A stretch of 64,000 nt of DNA from Mucilaginibacter phenanthrenivorans (GCF_024721155.1 NZ_JAHVAP010000006.1:372001-436000); one strand, 5' to 3'; counted from the first letter of the stretch, positions 16,770 to 26,099 are shown. A program made the numbers and translations. Notes: generated from the letters alone by a model not told the origin.

Positions 16770-16868
16770 CAAGCCAAATAAAACAGCCTCAATGCTAAAA
16801 CCTGATTATTTGGTAACGTCAGCGGGGCGCTGACCAGGGATAAAGTTCGGGACGCTTGAACCGGCGGA
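16770..16868. mobile_element. MITE-like repeat, copy C (5' truncated)
   Basis: It keeps AAATAAAACAGCCTCAATGC, TTATTTGGTAACGTCAGC, GCTGACCAGGGATAAAGTTC and the right terminal repeat GGGACGCTTGAACCGGCGG of copies A and B, but lacks about the first 70 bases including the left terminal repeat. It ends right beside the stop of the DUF1801 gene. Confidence 0.7.
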
Positions 16869-16875
16869 GATATTA

Positions 16876-17292
16876 TTATTTTAATGCCGCGGCTATCATA
16901 TCGCTCAATACATCCAGGTTCACATCCGCCAGTTTATTGATATACAAACAACCGCCACCCGTCTTAAACTTGCCGAGCTGCTGCAGGGCTGCTGCATGCC
17001 TGCGCATATCGATCAGGTATATCGTCAGGTTCGCTTTGCGTGGCGCGAAACCGATCCTGAACCAATCCACCAGCCTGCCACTGGCCGGGCTTTCGTAACG
17101 TTTCAAACCAAAGCCGACAATGGCATTGCTCCACAACACCGGAATCTCACCGCTGGCTTGCTGCATGATCTCCAACAGCATTAAACTGTCTGTACGCTTT
17201 TGTTCGTCCGGCAGCGCGCCTATAAAATCCGACACGCTCACCGCGGTCGGCCTGGTCTTGATCTCGGCGACCTTTGATTTTTTTGCTGGCAT
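16876..17292 (-). CDS. DUF1801 (YdhG-like) protein
   Basis: 138 residues. The pattern VSDFIGALPDEQKRTDSLMLLEIMQQASGE, then WSNAIVGFGLKRYESPASGR and FAPRKANLTIYLID, is characteristic of the DUF1801 fold (helical start, then a beta-sheet pocket). Members are small cytosolic proteins whose biochemical role is unclear; some sit near resistance or frataxin-like modules. No metal-binding cysteines. Single gene with MITE copy C immediately downstream and a truncated orphan frame divergent upstream. Confidence 0.8.
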   Translation of the reverse strand: MPAKKSKVAEIKTRPTAVSVSDFIGALPDEQKRTDSLMLLEIMQQASGEIPVLWSNAIVGFGLKRYESPASGRLVDWFRIGFAPRKANLTIYLIDMRRHAAALQQLGKFKTGGGCLYINKLADVNLDVLSDMIAAALK

Positions 17293-17346
17293 ACCGCTAA
17301 ACTAAATAATTCCGCGCAAAATACTTTACCACAATAACTTTGCATC

Positions 17347-17490
17347 ATGAGCATAGCCGACAAACCCGACCAGATCATCGAATTATTGACCCGGATCGAA
17401 TCGAAATTGGATCCAGGGCATCAGCCTGTTCAACATGCTTTTCTCAAGGTAATGATCCGCATCCAATGCAATAGTTTCATTACCGGATAA
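17347..17490 (+). pseudogene. probable 5' gene fragment (47 codons)
   Basis: ATG at 17347 opens MSIADKPDQIIELLTRIESK, a plausible start of a coiled-coil or small regulatory protein. After about 27 codons the frame runs into the 3' end of the oppositely oriented desaturase gene (overlap 17430-17490) and stops. TAACTTTG, an exact TAnnTTTG box, sits 5 bases before the ATG. It looks like the 5' end of a gene cut off when the desaturase was placed next to it. Confidence 0.35.
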
Positions 17491-18182
17491 ACCGGGTCGA
17501 TCTCGAACCATTTACTGCCGAAGTTGGCGCTATTCGGGTGCTTGTGGTGGTTATTCTGGAACAATTCCCCGAGCATAAGGAAGTCAAACGGCGTGGTATT
17601 TTTTGATTTATCCTTATTATCAAAATTGGTATAACCGTATTTATGGCCGCACCAATTTACAATAGCACCGTGTATCGGGCCCATCATAAAATGTATAGGC
17701 AACAATAAAAACAACCACCAATGTGTGGCAAAAAAGATATAAAAGCAGGTATACGCAGCACCAAAAAGCAATCTCGACAAGATAGAGGAGCCCATCCGGT
17801 CAACAATTGGCCATTCCGGGTAATGACCGGGAAATTGCGCCTCTGGGTCCTTGGTGCGCTTAACATAGTCGCCAAAAGTGATGATAGTTGCCTTCATCAT
17901 CTGATAGATATCAACAAAGAAATGCGGAGAATGCGGATCCTTTTCAGTGTCGCTAAAGGCATGATGCTGACGGTGCATCATTGCATAAGCACGGGGATTT
18001 AAAAACGAGGCGCCTTCAAAAAGATAGGCCAATAAATAAAATACGCGCTCCCAAAACTTATTAGTGGTAAACATGCGGTGCGAGGCGTAACGGTGCTGGA
18101 AAAATGTTTGAAAGAACAGAGACAGGAACCAGTGGGCAATAAAAAAAATCAGAATGATCATAAAAAATGGGATGAATAGCAT
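17430..18182 (-). CDS. acyl-CoA/acyl-lipid fatty acid desaturase
   Basis: 250 residues, a membrane-bound di-iron desaturase. Three histidine clusters are present: HRYASH (30-35), HRQHH (70-74) and NNHHKH near the C-terminus (about 210-215), plus NWCGHKYGY between them. Four hydrophobic segments fit the two membrane hairpins of the family. It inserts a cis double bond (probably delta-9) in fatty acyl chains to tune membrane fluidity. It is slightly shorter than SCD-type enzymes (~300 aa) but all iron ligands appear intact. Monocistronic. Confidence 0.9.
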   Translation of the reverse strand: MLFIPFFMIILIFFIAHWFLSLFFQTFFQHRYASHRMFTTNKFWERVFYLLAYLFEGASFLNPRAYAMMHRQHHAFSDTEKDPHSPHFFVDIYQMMKATIITFGDYVKRTKDPEAQFPGHYPEWPIVDRMGSSILSRLLFGAAYTCFYIFFATHWWLFLLLPIHFMMGPIHGAIVNWCGHKYGYTNFDNKDKSKNTTPFDFLMLGELFQNNHHKHPNSANFGSKWFEIDPVYPVMKLLHWMRIITLRKAC

Positions 18183-18447
18183 AAATAACAGGCATGGCTT
18201 TTCCAGGACTGGTGGCAGGTAAGTAAACAGAGAGGGTAATGGGTCACTGTTGGCCTGGATTTGTCCGGTGGCACCAGCGCGGTAATGATTAAGGTGCGCT
18301 TGTATTCAACCGGTAAACGTCTTTGGCCTGTCGGGCCGTAAACAGCAGGTGCTTTGTAGTATTTTTAAGGACTATACTTATCTAACTGATAATTAGCCGG
18401 TTTATTGCATCCTGAACATTATACCGGTTTATTAATTCACAAAAAAA

Positions 18448-18469
18448 GGAGTTACTTTAAAGTAACTCC
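18448..18469 (-). terminator. perfect palindromic terminator
   Basis: GGAGTTACTTT (18448-18458) pairs with AAAGTAACTCC (18459-18469), and on the minus strand a T7 run follows. It sits after the susD relic, in the same place as the terminator after the intact susD at 19583. Confidence 0.7.
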
Positions 18470-18496
18470 TCCTTGTACAATCAAGCCCTTGATTTT

Positions 18497-18534
18497 TAAT
18501 AGTTGGGGTTTTGTTTCAACACCCCAACACTCCC
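18497..18534 (-). pseudogene. relic 3' end of a susD gene
   Basis: Read on the minus strand the last codons give SVGVLKQNPNY and a stop (TAA), against SGGVLKQNPNY and stop at the end of the intact SusD (19583). The 3' flank is also shared: both copies continue with ...TTGATTGTACAAGG or TTGATTGTACAAGGGG before a terminator. Only the last dozen codons remain; MITE fragment D abuts the break. Confidence 0.65.
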
Positions 18535-18551
18535 CGCCGGTTCAAGCCATC
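18532..18551. mobile_element. MITE-like repeat, copy D (end fragment)
   Basis: CCCGCCGGTTCAAGCC matches the terminal inverted repeat of copies A and B. The rest of the element is absent. It adjoins the susD relic. Confidence 0.45.
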
Positions 18552-18614
18552 GTTTATTTGTTGAGCCGAAGATATAAAGCAAAAAAGTATAATTTTCTTA
18601 ATTGGCTAAACCGT

Positions 18615-18842
18615 TCATTTATAGACCAACACTACCAATTCAAGTACCTTTACATAACTCAAAACGATCTTTGAGCGCACCGCGTTTAACTGTTTTTTGC
18701 AGATGCGGAAAATGTTCCAGCGAGTGGTGCTATCCTTGTCCATCAGATCGTAGCACTCGGTAACTTCTTTTACAACACTTTTCCTGATCTGTTCATTCAG
18801 CCAGGTTTTCACTTTTGCATCGAACGTTGCTTTATCAAACAT
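18615..18842 (-). CDS. small protein of unknown function (75 aa)
   Basis: 75 residues, mixed charge, mostly helical: MFDKATFDAKVKTWLNEQIR then KEVTECYDLMDKDSTTRWN. The last residues (SYVKVLELVVLVYK) are hydrophobic and may be read through beyond a former end. On the minus strand TATCTTTA about 38 bases before the start resembles a -7 box. No family recognised. It lies beside the susD relic and may be part of the debris, or a genuine orphan. Confidence 0.4.
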   Translation of the reverse strand: MFDKATFDAKVKTWLNEQIRKSVVKEVTECYDLMDKDSTTRWNIFRICKKQLNAVRSKIVLSYVKVLELVVLVYK

Positions 18843-18978
18843 CCCGCTATCTTATTTTTTAATACAATAGTATAAAGATACAAAATTTGAAATCAGTGCT
18901 TAGCGTTTAAATGGCTATCAAGACCAATTGAATATCAATACTATTACAAATAGTTAGAAATTAGGCTTCTGACTTTTG

Positions 18979-19449
18979 TTAAGGATTTATCATTGTTAAA
19001 ACAATAAATATAAAAAGCAAAGAGGCGGGGAAAAATGTAAGAAATAATTTGAACGGCCTTTTCATAATAACAACATCATCGAAATATTTATAGGCGATTA
19101 TCCTCTTTAGGGAATAGAACAATCCCATCGCATACAATGCCGTAGCCAATAATATTATTTGATTTTGGGTTCCTCGTATGATTGAAGATTCCATTGTATA
19201 TCTATAGATAAGCCATCTTATACCAAAAGGAAAAACCCCTATTAATGTAACTAATCCCACTATTAAACCATTTTTTGGGCGATATATTAGCAACCCCGAA
19301 GCAATTGAAAATAATACAGCAGATGATATTAGCGCGCTATAAGTTATCACCGCATTTCCATCATTGAAAGCTCTAAACACCCATATATAGTAGCTTTCAA
19401 AAAGCATATACAATCCGAATACAAAATAAAAAACATATAGCTTAATCAT
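18979..19449 (-). CDS. small integral membrane protein (156 aa)
   Basis: 156 residues with five likely membrane helices, at about 3-22, 38-57, 62-78, 97-117 and 132-153, joined by short loops with Lys/Arg on alternate sides. The motif FPFGIRWLIYRYTMESS lies between helices 3 and 4. It resembles nameless DoxX-sized membrane proteins but I cannot assign a family. It follows the SusD gene on the same strand but behind a terminator, so it is probably separately transcribed. Confidence 0.6.
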   Translation of the reverse strand: MIKLYVFYFVFGLYMLFESYYIWVFRAFNDGNAVITYSALISSAVLFSIASGLLIYRPKNGLIVGLVTLIGVFPFGIRWLIYRYTMESSIIRGTQNQIILLATALYAMGLFYSLKRIIAYKYFDDVVIMKRPFKLFLTFFPASLLFIFIVLTMINP

Positions 19450-19526
19450 AATGATTAGGTTTTACCTTAATTCTCAAAATAGATTAAAGTAACCCATTAT
19501 TCAAAGCTTAATGAGGTCCCTCGCCT

Positions 19527-19563
19527 AAAAAACAAGGGCTATCCCAAAAGGACAGCCCCTTGT
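19527..19563 (-). terminator. terminator of the sigma/FecR/SusC/SusD operon 1
   Basis: ACAAGGGCTATCC and GGACAGCCCCTTGT form a stem around CAAAA about 20 bases past the SusD stop; a T run follows on the minus strand. Confidence 0.7.
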
Positions 19564-19582
19564 ACAATCAAGCCTCTAATTT

Positions 19583-21100
19583 TCAATAATTAGGATTTTG
19601 CTTCAACACCCCGCCACTCTTATCTATTTCCGTTTGTGGCAGCGGCCATTGATAAAACTTATCTTCAAAATGATAATTGATAAGGGAGGTTTTTACCGCG
19701 TTTAGTACCGGTCCGGCAATATGCCATCTTAACAAATCATAATGACGTAAGCCTTCAAAAGCAAGCTCGATCCGGCGCTCATGTCTTATCCTTTCGCGCA
19801 TCTGATCTTTAGTGTAGCCAGCAGGGTATGGCGGCATATTTACGCGCGCACGCAGATCTGCCATTGCTTTATAAACGGTAGCGTCCGGACCGGCAATCTC
19901 ATTCTGAGCCTCGGCATACATCAGCATTACATCACCCAAACGTAATATAACGGCGTCCTGCTGGCTCAGGGTAGAAAAGCCATAAGGCATATTGTTAGGC
20001 TCCAGGAATTTAATAGTTCCGTAACCGGTGGGGCGAAGGTTTGATGGGTGATACACCTTTCCCGGACCAAAATTAACAGAATCTGCATATACGGTCTTCG
20101 CCAGCCTTGGGTCGCGGTTGTTGAACTGATTTTTGGTATCGGTTAATGGTGAGGTGCCATAAGGTTGGCCATCGGTACACTCAAAGGCATCAACCATGTT
20201 TTGCAGCGGCGCGCAGGCATCGTAATCGCCATAGTACAGATCCCAGGGCGCTGTATTATTGGGCGCAAGGAAGTTAATTGAGAAAATGATCTCGGTATTA
20301 TTTTTTTGCGTGGCATCCCGAAATATATCCTCAAAATTGGTACTCAGTTTGTATTGGCCCATCAGGTCAAGGCACAAATCCCTCACTTGCGTGAGTATAG
20401 TCGCGTCAGGTGTACCTGTATTACCGAAAGCTGCAAATAATAACACCCTTGCTTTTAAAGCTTTTGCCGAAGATGCCGCCGCATGGCCACCATTTGCATA
20501 GTAAGCAGCGGTATTCAGGTTGGCAATGCTGTAGTCCAGGTCAGCCGTAATCTGGGTCAGAATTTGGGCAGCCGGCACTTTTGGTTGCTTTTGATTACTC
20601 AGGTCAAGCGGTTGCAGCACCAATGGCACATCGCCATAAATACTATACAGCTGAAAGTAGAAAAAAGCCCTGATGAACCTTACTTCACCTTCGTATACTT
20701 TTCTTTGCGCGTCAGAAATGTCGCCGCCTTTATAATTAGCCAGGTTTTGAAGGAATAGGTTTACCCGGGCAATACCGGTATAACTATCGTTGTAAATGCC
20801 GGTTTCGTAACCGCCGGTAGTTGGGTTAAAATTACCCTGGACAAAATCCTTAGAGCTGCCCGAGTTAAACTGGTTATACCCGTTATCGGTAAAGCAATCC
20901 CTGAAGCCTATGCCTACCGCAAATTCCTCAGGTTGCAAAGCAGCATACACAGCAGCAAGAGACTCATCAAAATCGGCTTTCGACTTAAAAAAGGTTGAGG
21001 TGGCAATCTGATCCGAAGGGTTCAGATCAAGCGCCTTTTTACACGCGCCTGCAAACAGCGATGTAATTAATATGATGGTTATTATAATTCGATTTTTCAT
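19583..21100 (-). CDS. SusD/RagB-type surface glycan-binding lipoprotein
   Basis: 505 residues. Lipoprotein signal with FAGAC lipobox, then the SusD start KALDLNPSDQIATSTFFKSKADFD. The N-terminal TPR region holds YEGEVRFIRAFFYFQLYSIYGDVPLVLQP, the signature of the family. The C-terminal half has VILRLGDVMLMYAEAQNEI and RERIRHERRIELAFEGLRHYDLLRW, followed by WPLPQTEID. It caps the SusC barrel on the cell surface and captures the oligosaccharide or other ligand. It is the last gene of the operon, 10 bases after SusC. The C-terminal motif is duplicated in the relic at 18497. Confidence 0.95.
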   Translation of the reverse strand: MKNRIIITIILITSLFAGACKKALDLNPSDQIATSTFFKSKADFDESLAAVYAALQPEEFAVGIGFRDCFTDNGYNQFNSGSSKDFVQGNFNPTTGGYETGIYNDSYTGIARVNLFLQNLANYKGGDISDAQRKVYEGEVRFIRAFFYFQLYSIYGDVPLVLQPLDLSNQKQPKVPAAQILTQITADLDYSIANLNTAAYYANGGHAAASSAKALKARVLLFAAFGNTGTPDATILTQVRDLCLDLMGQYKLSTNFEDIFRDATQKNNTEIIFSINFLAPNNTAPWDLYYGDYDACAPLQNMVDAFECTDGQPYGTSPLTDTKNQFNNRDPRLAKTVYADSVNFGPGKVYHPSNLRPTGYGTIKFLEPNNMPYGFSTLSQQDAVILRLGDVMLMYAEAQNEIAGPDATVYKAMADLRARVNMPPYPAGYTKDQMRERIRHERRIELAFEGLRHYDLLRWHIAGPVLNAVKTSLINYHFEDKFYQWPLPQTEIDKSGGVLKQNPNY

Positions 21101-21110
21101 GTTGGGCTAA

Positions 21111-24100
21111 TTAAAAAGAAACATTTACACCAAAAGAGTATATTTTATTTTGCGGGTATTGCACCACGTCTCCGCTGCCATAACGCTCAGGATCAAGGCC
21201 TTTAAACTTGGTTATAGTTAGCAAATTATCGCCGGCAAAGTAAACCCGCACCCTGTTAACACCTATCTTTTTGGTGACCTGTGTGGGAATGGTATAACCG
21301 AACACCAGGTTCTTAAGCCTTAAATACGATGCATCCTGCAGGAAGAAAGTAGATGGACGGCCGATCTTATCCGGCGCGCTCTGCCCGAAATAAATGCGCG
21401 GCATAGTGGTTGAAGGGTGTTCAGGCGTCCAGGCATTTAACCAGTCTGTAGTTGGCGATGCGCCCTGAACAAATGGGATAGTTCCCCAGCCAGACACGTA
21501 TGACTTTACGCCGTATACCCCCTGGAACATGGCCGAAAGGTCAAAACCTTTAAAACCAGCCCCAAGATTAAATGAATAATTCAATTTAGGATAAACACCG
21601 CCAACAATGGTTCTGTCGTTCTGGTCAATTTTACCATCGCCGTTTACGTCCTTATATTTCAGGTCGCCTGGTAAGGTGGAGTCAGAAAACTGTTTAGGCG
21701 AACTGGCCACTTCTGCTGCTGATTGGAATATCCCGATCACCTGCAGCATATAAAAGGAGTTCCAGGGCTGCCCGTTTTGATTAATGGTATATCCGCCAAT
21801 TTCCTGCTGGCCAAATTTCACCAGCTTATTGCTGTTATGATCAACGTTAACACCCAAATTATAAGCAAAGCCTCTTAACGCGCCATCACGTATAACGTTG
21901 TTATATGACAACCCAAGCTCAATACCCCTGTTATTCACAACGCCATCGTTAATGGTAGGCGCACCTAAACCTACCACAGCGGTAACCTGCGCAGTCCTCA
22001 AAATATCAGACGTGGTTTTATTATACCAATCGGCAGTTAAATTAAAGTTTTTGAGAATGGTCAGATCCAAACCGATATCGGTCATGGTGGTGGTTTCCCA
22101 TTTAATAGCCGGGTTGTTCAGGTTCTGCTGTGCGATGCCGGTTGTTAGCGTTGAGTTATCAAACGAATAATTATACCCCAGGTTTAACAGGGCCTGGTAT
22201 GGATAGTTACCCACATTCTGGTTACCCAATTGCCCCCATGATCCCCTGAGCTTAAAGTTATCCAGCCAGGTTAAATTCATGGCTTTTACAAAAGGCTCCT
22301 CGGTGACCCGCCAGCCTCCTGAAAACGATGGAAATACCCCCCACTTGTTGCTACCCGCAAATTTTGAACTTCCGTCATCACGGATGTTAGCTTCTAACAG
22401 GTACCGGCCTTTATAGTCATAATTCAAACGGCCGAAGTATGACATTAAAGCCCATTGATTAGATGTACCGTAGGCATTTTGTATGTCCGAACCTCCGGCG
22501 TTCAGTTCCTGCAAATCCAGGTCAGGAAAGTTTTTGCGATAGCCGGATAAGTATTCATATTTACTTTGCTCAATGCTGTAGCCAAATTGCGCCTTAATAT
22601 TATGCCCGTGAAAATCATGCGCATAATTTAAGTAGCTATATAAATTGGTGTAAACCGTTTGTTCGTCCTGGTCGGTTAAGCCTTTTCCCAGGTCCAGCGA
22701 GGTTTCCAGTTGATTGGTCTTAAAATTGTATTCATCAAGGGTTGCTTTAAAATCCTTGTATTTATCCATATTAAAGTTTACAGCACCTTTTGTGTACCAG
22801 GAAAAATCCTTACTGAACTGAACTTCAACCCAGCCTTGCGCATTCACGGCATAATCATTAGTAACCCGGGTAAAGTTTTGATCCAGTACAGCTATCGGGT
22901 TCTTATTGTTATACTCAAAGTCATAGGCTTTGTAGGTGTAATGTCCGCTTCCATCAGTCAGGTACGGACCATAAGTAGGTGCTTGTGACATGGCCGAAAG
23001 AAAGAGGTCCATGGAAGAACCGTCCCATTGGCTGGGTGATGAAGGGGTACCGGCAACGGCATCCCTTGTGCCTGATTTTAACAGCACATTGGTTCCGAAT
23101 TTAATATGATCGTTAACCTTTGAAGTTAAATTGATCCGGGCGTTGTATCGTTGATAATCAAAGCCTCTTTCAATACCATTTTGATTAACGTAACCCAATG
23201 ATACATTATAAGTGGTTTTGTCATTACCGCCGGTAAATGTCAGGTTATGATTTTGCGTTGGCGCGGTTCTGAATATCAGGCTTAGCCAATCCGTATTGGG
23301 GTAATGCAGCTTGTCTGTACTGTTACGGTACAGGTCGATCTGATCCTGCGGATAAAGCGAACCAGGGTCTGTTGTGCCGCTGTTAATGCGCGCCTGGTTA
23401 AACATCTCCATGTACTGGGCCGAGTTGGTTACCAGTTTAAACATTTTGGTAGCACTATAAAAGCCCACGTTGCCATCATAGGTAATGGACATTTGCCCGG
23501 CTTTACCTTGCTTGGTGGTAACCAGCACAACGCCATTGGCGGCCCTTGAACCATATATGGATGCAGAAGCCGCATCCTTCAGTACCGACACGTTGTCTAT
23601 ATCGGTTGGGTTAATATCGCTAAAACTGCCGGGCACGCCATCGATCAATACCAACGGATCTGAGCCCGCGCCGCTAAACGTACTGTTACCACGGATGCGG
23701 ATAGATACGCTCTCATTGCCTGGTTCGCCAGAGCCGGTATTTATCTGCACACCGGGTGCCAAACCTTCCAGCATGGAGGCCGGATTCACCACCGGGCGTT
23801 TATTCATTGTTTCGCCGGTAACAGATGAAACTGAACCCGTAAGGTTTACCTTTTTCTGGGTGCCATAACCCACAACAACCACTTCATTAAGTTTTGCGTC
23901 CAATGGGGCTAAAGCAATTACAATGTTGGTTTGCCCATTTATTGCTATTTCCTTTTGTTGAAAACCAAGGAAGGAAGCTACCAGCACAGAGCTTTCACCG
24001 GCAACCTTGATGGTAAAGGAGCCGTCTTCATTGCTTGTGGTGCCATTTGCCGTTCCTTTTTCTTTAATACTTGCTCCGGGTAAAGGAAGGCCCTTATCAT

Positions 24101-24527
24101 CAATTACCTTTCCGCTGATAACTATTGGGGCCTGTTTTTCATTATTGGGTATTTTAGGAGTTTCCTCTTTTTCCTTTACAATAATTATTTTGTTGTAAAT
24201 AGTAAAACTCAGCGGCAGCTTTGCAAAACATGCCTTAAGTGCATCCTCAATTGAGGCATTTTCTATGTGGATACTTATCTTATCAGCTTTATTTATTTGG
24301 CTTTCAGTAAATACAAATGTGTAATCGGTTTGCTTCCTGATTTTTTTAAAGATAACCTTAAGCGAAGCGTTGTTTTCATTTAAGTTAACCTTTTGAGCAA
24401 GCACGTGGGCATAGCTGCTCAGCGTTAAACCTAAAAGTATTATTAAAGTAAGCTTCATTATCAGAAGTTTTTTGAGAAGGTTGCCCCGGCCGAAAAGCAT
24501 GGGGTTACATTTCGAAATTAATTCCAT
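21111..24527 (-). CDS. SusC/RagA TonB-dependent receptor with STN signalling domain
   Basis: 1138 residues from ATG 24527 (MELISKCNPMLFGRG); an upstream ATG would add 16 residues (MTCCALFILEPKQNKF) that do not match the family. After the signal peptide (…LSSYAHVLAQ) comes an STN/secretin-like domain (about 35-95), which contacts FecR for transcription signalling. A carboxypeptidase-like beta domain follows (about 135-210), then the SusC signature NEVVVVGYGTQKK, the plug with LVLIDGVPGSFSDINPTDI and SIYGSRAANGVVLVTTK, and the barrel ending in GVNVSF. It imports ligands bound by the adjacent SusD and reports occupancy to the FecR/sigma pair. Confidence 0.95.
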   Translation of the reverse strand: MELISKCNPMLFGRGNLLKKLLIMKLTLIILLGLTLSSYAHVLAQKVNLNENNASLKVIFKKIRKQTDYTFVFTESQINKADKISIHIENASIEDALKACFAKLPLSFTIYNKIIIVKEKEETPKIPNNEKQAPIVISGKVIDDKGLPLPGASIKEKGTANGTTSNEDGSFTIKVAGESSVLVASFLGFQQKEIAINGQTNIVIALAPLDAKLNEVVVVGYGTQKKVNLTGSVSSVTGETMNKRPVVNPASMLEGLAPGVQINTGSGEPGNESVSIRIRGNSTFSGAGSDPLVLIDGVPGSFSDINPTDIDNVSVLKDAASASIYGSRAANGVVLVTTKQGKAGQMSITYDGNVGFYSATKMFKLVTNSAQYMEMFNQARINSGTTDPGSLYPQDQIDLYRNSTDKLHYPNTDWLSLIFRTAPTQNHNLTFTGGNDKTTYNVSLGYVNQNGIERGFDYQRYNARINLTSKVNDHIKFGTNVLLKSGTRDAVAGTPSSPSQWDGSSMDLFLSAMSQAPTYGPYLTDGSGHYTYKAYDFEYNNKNPIAVLDQNFTRVTNDYAVNAQGWVEVQFSKDFSWYTKGAVNFNMDKYKDFKATLDEYNFKTNQLETSLDLGKGLTDQDEQTVYTNLYSYLNYAHDFHGHNIKAQFGYSIEQSKYEYLSGYRKNFPDLDLQELNAGGSDIQNAYGTSNQWALMSYFGRLNYDYKGRYLLEANIRDDGSSKFAGSNKWGVFPSFSGGWRVTEEPFVKAMNLTWLDNFKLRGSWGQLGNQNVGNYPYQALLNLGYNYSFDNSTLTTGIAQQNLNNPAIKWETTTMTDIGLDLTILKNFNLTADWYNKTTSDILRTAQVTAVVGLGAPTINDGVVNNRGIELGLSYNNVIRDGALRGFAYNLGVNVDHNSNKLVKFGQQEIGGYTINQNGQPWNSFYMLQVIGIFQSAAEVASSPKQFSDSTLPGDLKYKDVNGDGKIDQNDRTIVGGVYPKLNYSFNLGAGFKGFDLSAMFQGVYGVKSYVSGWGTIPFVQGASPTTDWLNAWTPEHPSTTMPRIYFGQSAPDKIGRPSTFFLQDASYLRLKNLVFGYTIPTQVTKKIGVNRVRVYFAGDNLLTITKFKGLDPERYGSGDVVQYPQNKIYSFGVNVSF

Positions 24528-24747
24528 AAATTTGTTTTGTTTGGGTTCGAGAATAAAGAGTGCGCAACACGTCAATATTGGATAGCCTGAACAGCGACCG
24601 GGGGTGGTACCAACACTTCCGGTTTAATTTTTCAGACCAATTAATATTGAAAAAGGGAGCTGACTATGATCAGCAAAAGTGGGTTATGTGTTTTCCGTCA
24701 TATGCTATTTTTTTAGGTTTATAAATTTTTAATTGGTTAGTTTTTAT

Positions 24748-25923
24748 TTAAGGATTTATAATAATTTTTCTGCCCTGGATATCAAAATTCACTTTCCCGG
24801 TTAGTTCCAGCGCCCTTAACACTTCAGATAATTTAACTGTAGTTGGAATCTCCGCAAAAAAATGATCGTTGACTTTTTTATTGTAGACCACATCAACGTC
24901 ATACCACCTGGATAATTGACGCATAACAACCTCTATGTCAACATTTTCAAATTCAAATAGATTGTTTTTCCATGCAATAACGTTGTCCACATCTACGCCT
25001 GAGACAACCTTAACCTGTCCGCTCCTATTTAATTCCGACTGTTCGCCTGGTTTAAGCATACAACTTGACGAACCGTTACTAAACTGTACAGAACCTTCTA
25101 ATAAGGTTGTTTTAACGGCTGCCTCGTCGATATAAGCCATCACATTAAAGTGGGTACCAAAAACTCTTACTTCCGAGTTATTAACTTTTACTATAAAGGG
25201 CAAGGTCTTATTTTTCGCCACCTCAAAATAAGCTTCGCCGGTAATTTCTACCTTTCGTTCCTTACCTGTGAAAGCTGTCGGGAAACGTATTGATGACGCT
25301 GCATTTAACCAAACCTGGCTGCCATCCGGCAAAATAACCTGGTAATGGCCGCCTCTCGGCGTTGATACCTCATTAAAAACATTAGGTATTAAGTCACTAT
25401 TGTTAGCGTTGTAAGCCAGCTTTCCATTTGTTTTGATCACTTTGGTATTACCTTGGTTGGACAGCGTACCATTTTTAGCATCATCCAGCAATATCTTAGT
25501 GCCATTTGCTAAGGTAAGTGTGGCTTTTTGCCCCCCTGCATTTATATCATTTGAAAACGTTTTAGATTTACGATGATTGGCCGCAAAATTACCGGTATTT
25601 TTTTGAGTCAAATAAAGAACCCCTATGGAGATTACACCGATAAAACACGCTGCTACGGCAACACGTTTTATCCATAGCTGGAAGACATTTGATGGAGCCT
25701 CAGGGATGCATATTTTTTGATGGATTTCGGACAGGATCTTGATGCTCTTTTCTGAATTTAATTCCTGTGAATCATTTAGATTGTTTGTAAACTGATTTTC
25801 AAGCACCTCCATTAATACTCGTTGATCAGTATTCTCGATATAATTTAAAAGCCAGCTTTTTTCCGAAAAAGACAACTCCTTCTTATCAAGCAATTGCAAC
25901 AGATATTTTTTGTCGTCCTTCAT
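24748..25923 (-). CDS. FecR-type anti-sigma factor
   Basis: 391 residues. The cytosolic N-terminus (about 1-85, KYLLQLLDKKELSFSEK) binds the sigma factor. One membrane helix spans about 86-106. The periplasmic FecR domain (about 185-285) has STPRGGHYQVILPDGSQVWLNAASSI and GEAYFEVAKNKTLPF. The C-terminal DUF4974 (about 320-390, LFEFENVDIEVVMRQLSRWYDV) contacts the STN domain of the receptor. It relays receptor occupancy to the ECF sigma factor encoded 176 bases upstream. Typical order and size for this class. Confidence 0.95.
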   Translation of the reverse strand: MKDDKKYLLQLLDKKELSFSEKSWLLNYIENTDQRVLMEVLENQFTNNLNDSQELNSEKSIKILSEIHQKICIPEAPSNVFQLWIKRVAVAACFIGVISIGVLYLTQKNTGNFAANHRKSKTFSNDINAGGQKATLTLANGTKILLDDAKNGTLSNQGNTKVIKTNGKLAYNANNSDLIPNVFNEVSTPRGGHYQVILPDGSQVWLNAASSIRFPTAFTGKERKVEITGEAYFEVAKNKTLPFIVKVNNSEVRVFGTHFNVMAYIDEAAVKTTLLEGSVQFSNGSSSCMLKPGEQSELNRSGQVKVVSGVDVDNVIAWKNNLFEFENVDIEVVMRQLSRWYDVDVVYNKKVNDHFFAEIPTTVKLSEVLRALELTGKVNFDIQGRKIIINP

Positions 25924-26099
25924 GAAATTGTTTTTTTAAGCTGGTTTTATAAAAAATATTGCAGAATACACCAATACGCTATCAGGCAATTCAAAAAAAG
26001 ATAAAAAGTAGTTTACAGTGGTTTATTATGTGTTAATACTCCGCAAGGAAGAAAAAGGGGGGATACGCCGGAACTTTTTTTTGAGAATGATAAAATAAA

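Noticed and set aside
18405..18674. 89-codon plus-strand frame over the susD relic
   Set aside because: It reads antisense through the relic, the palindromic terminator and the MITE end, so it is a by-product of those sequences.
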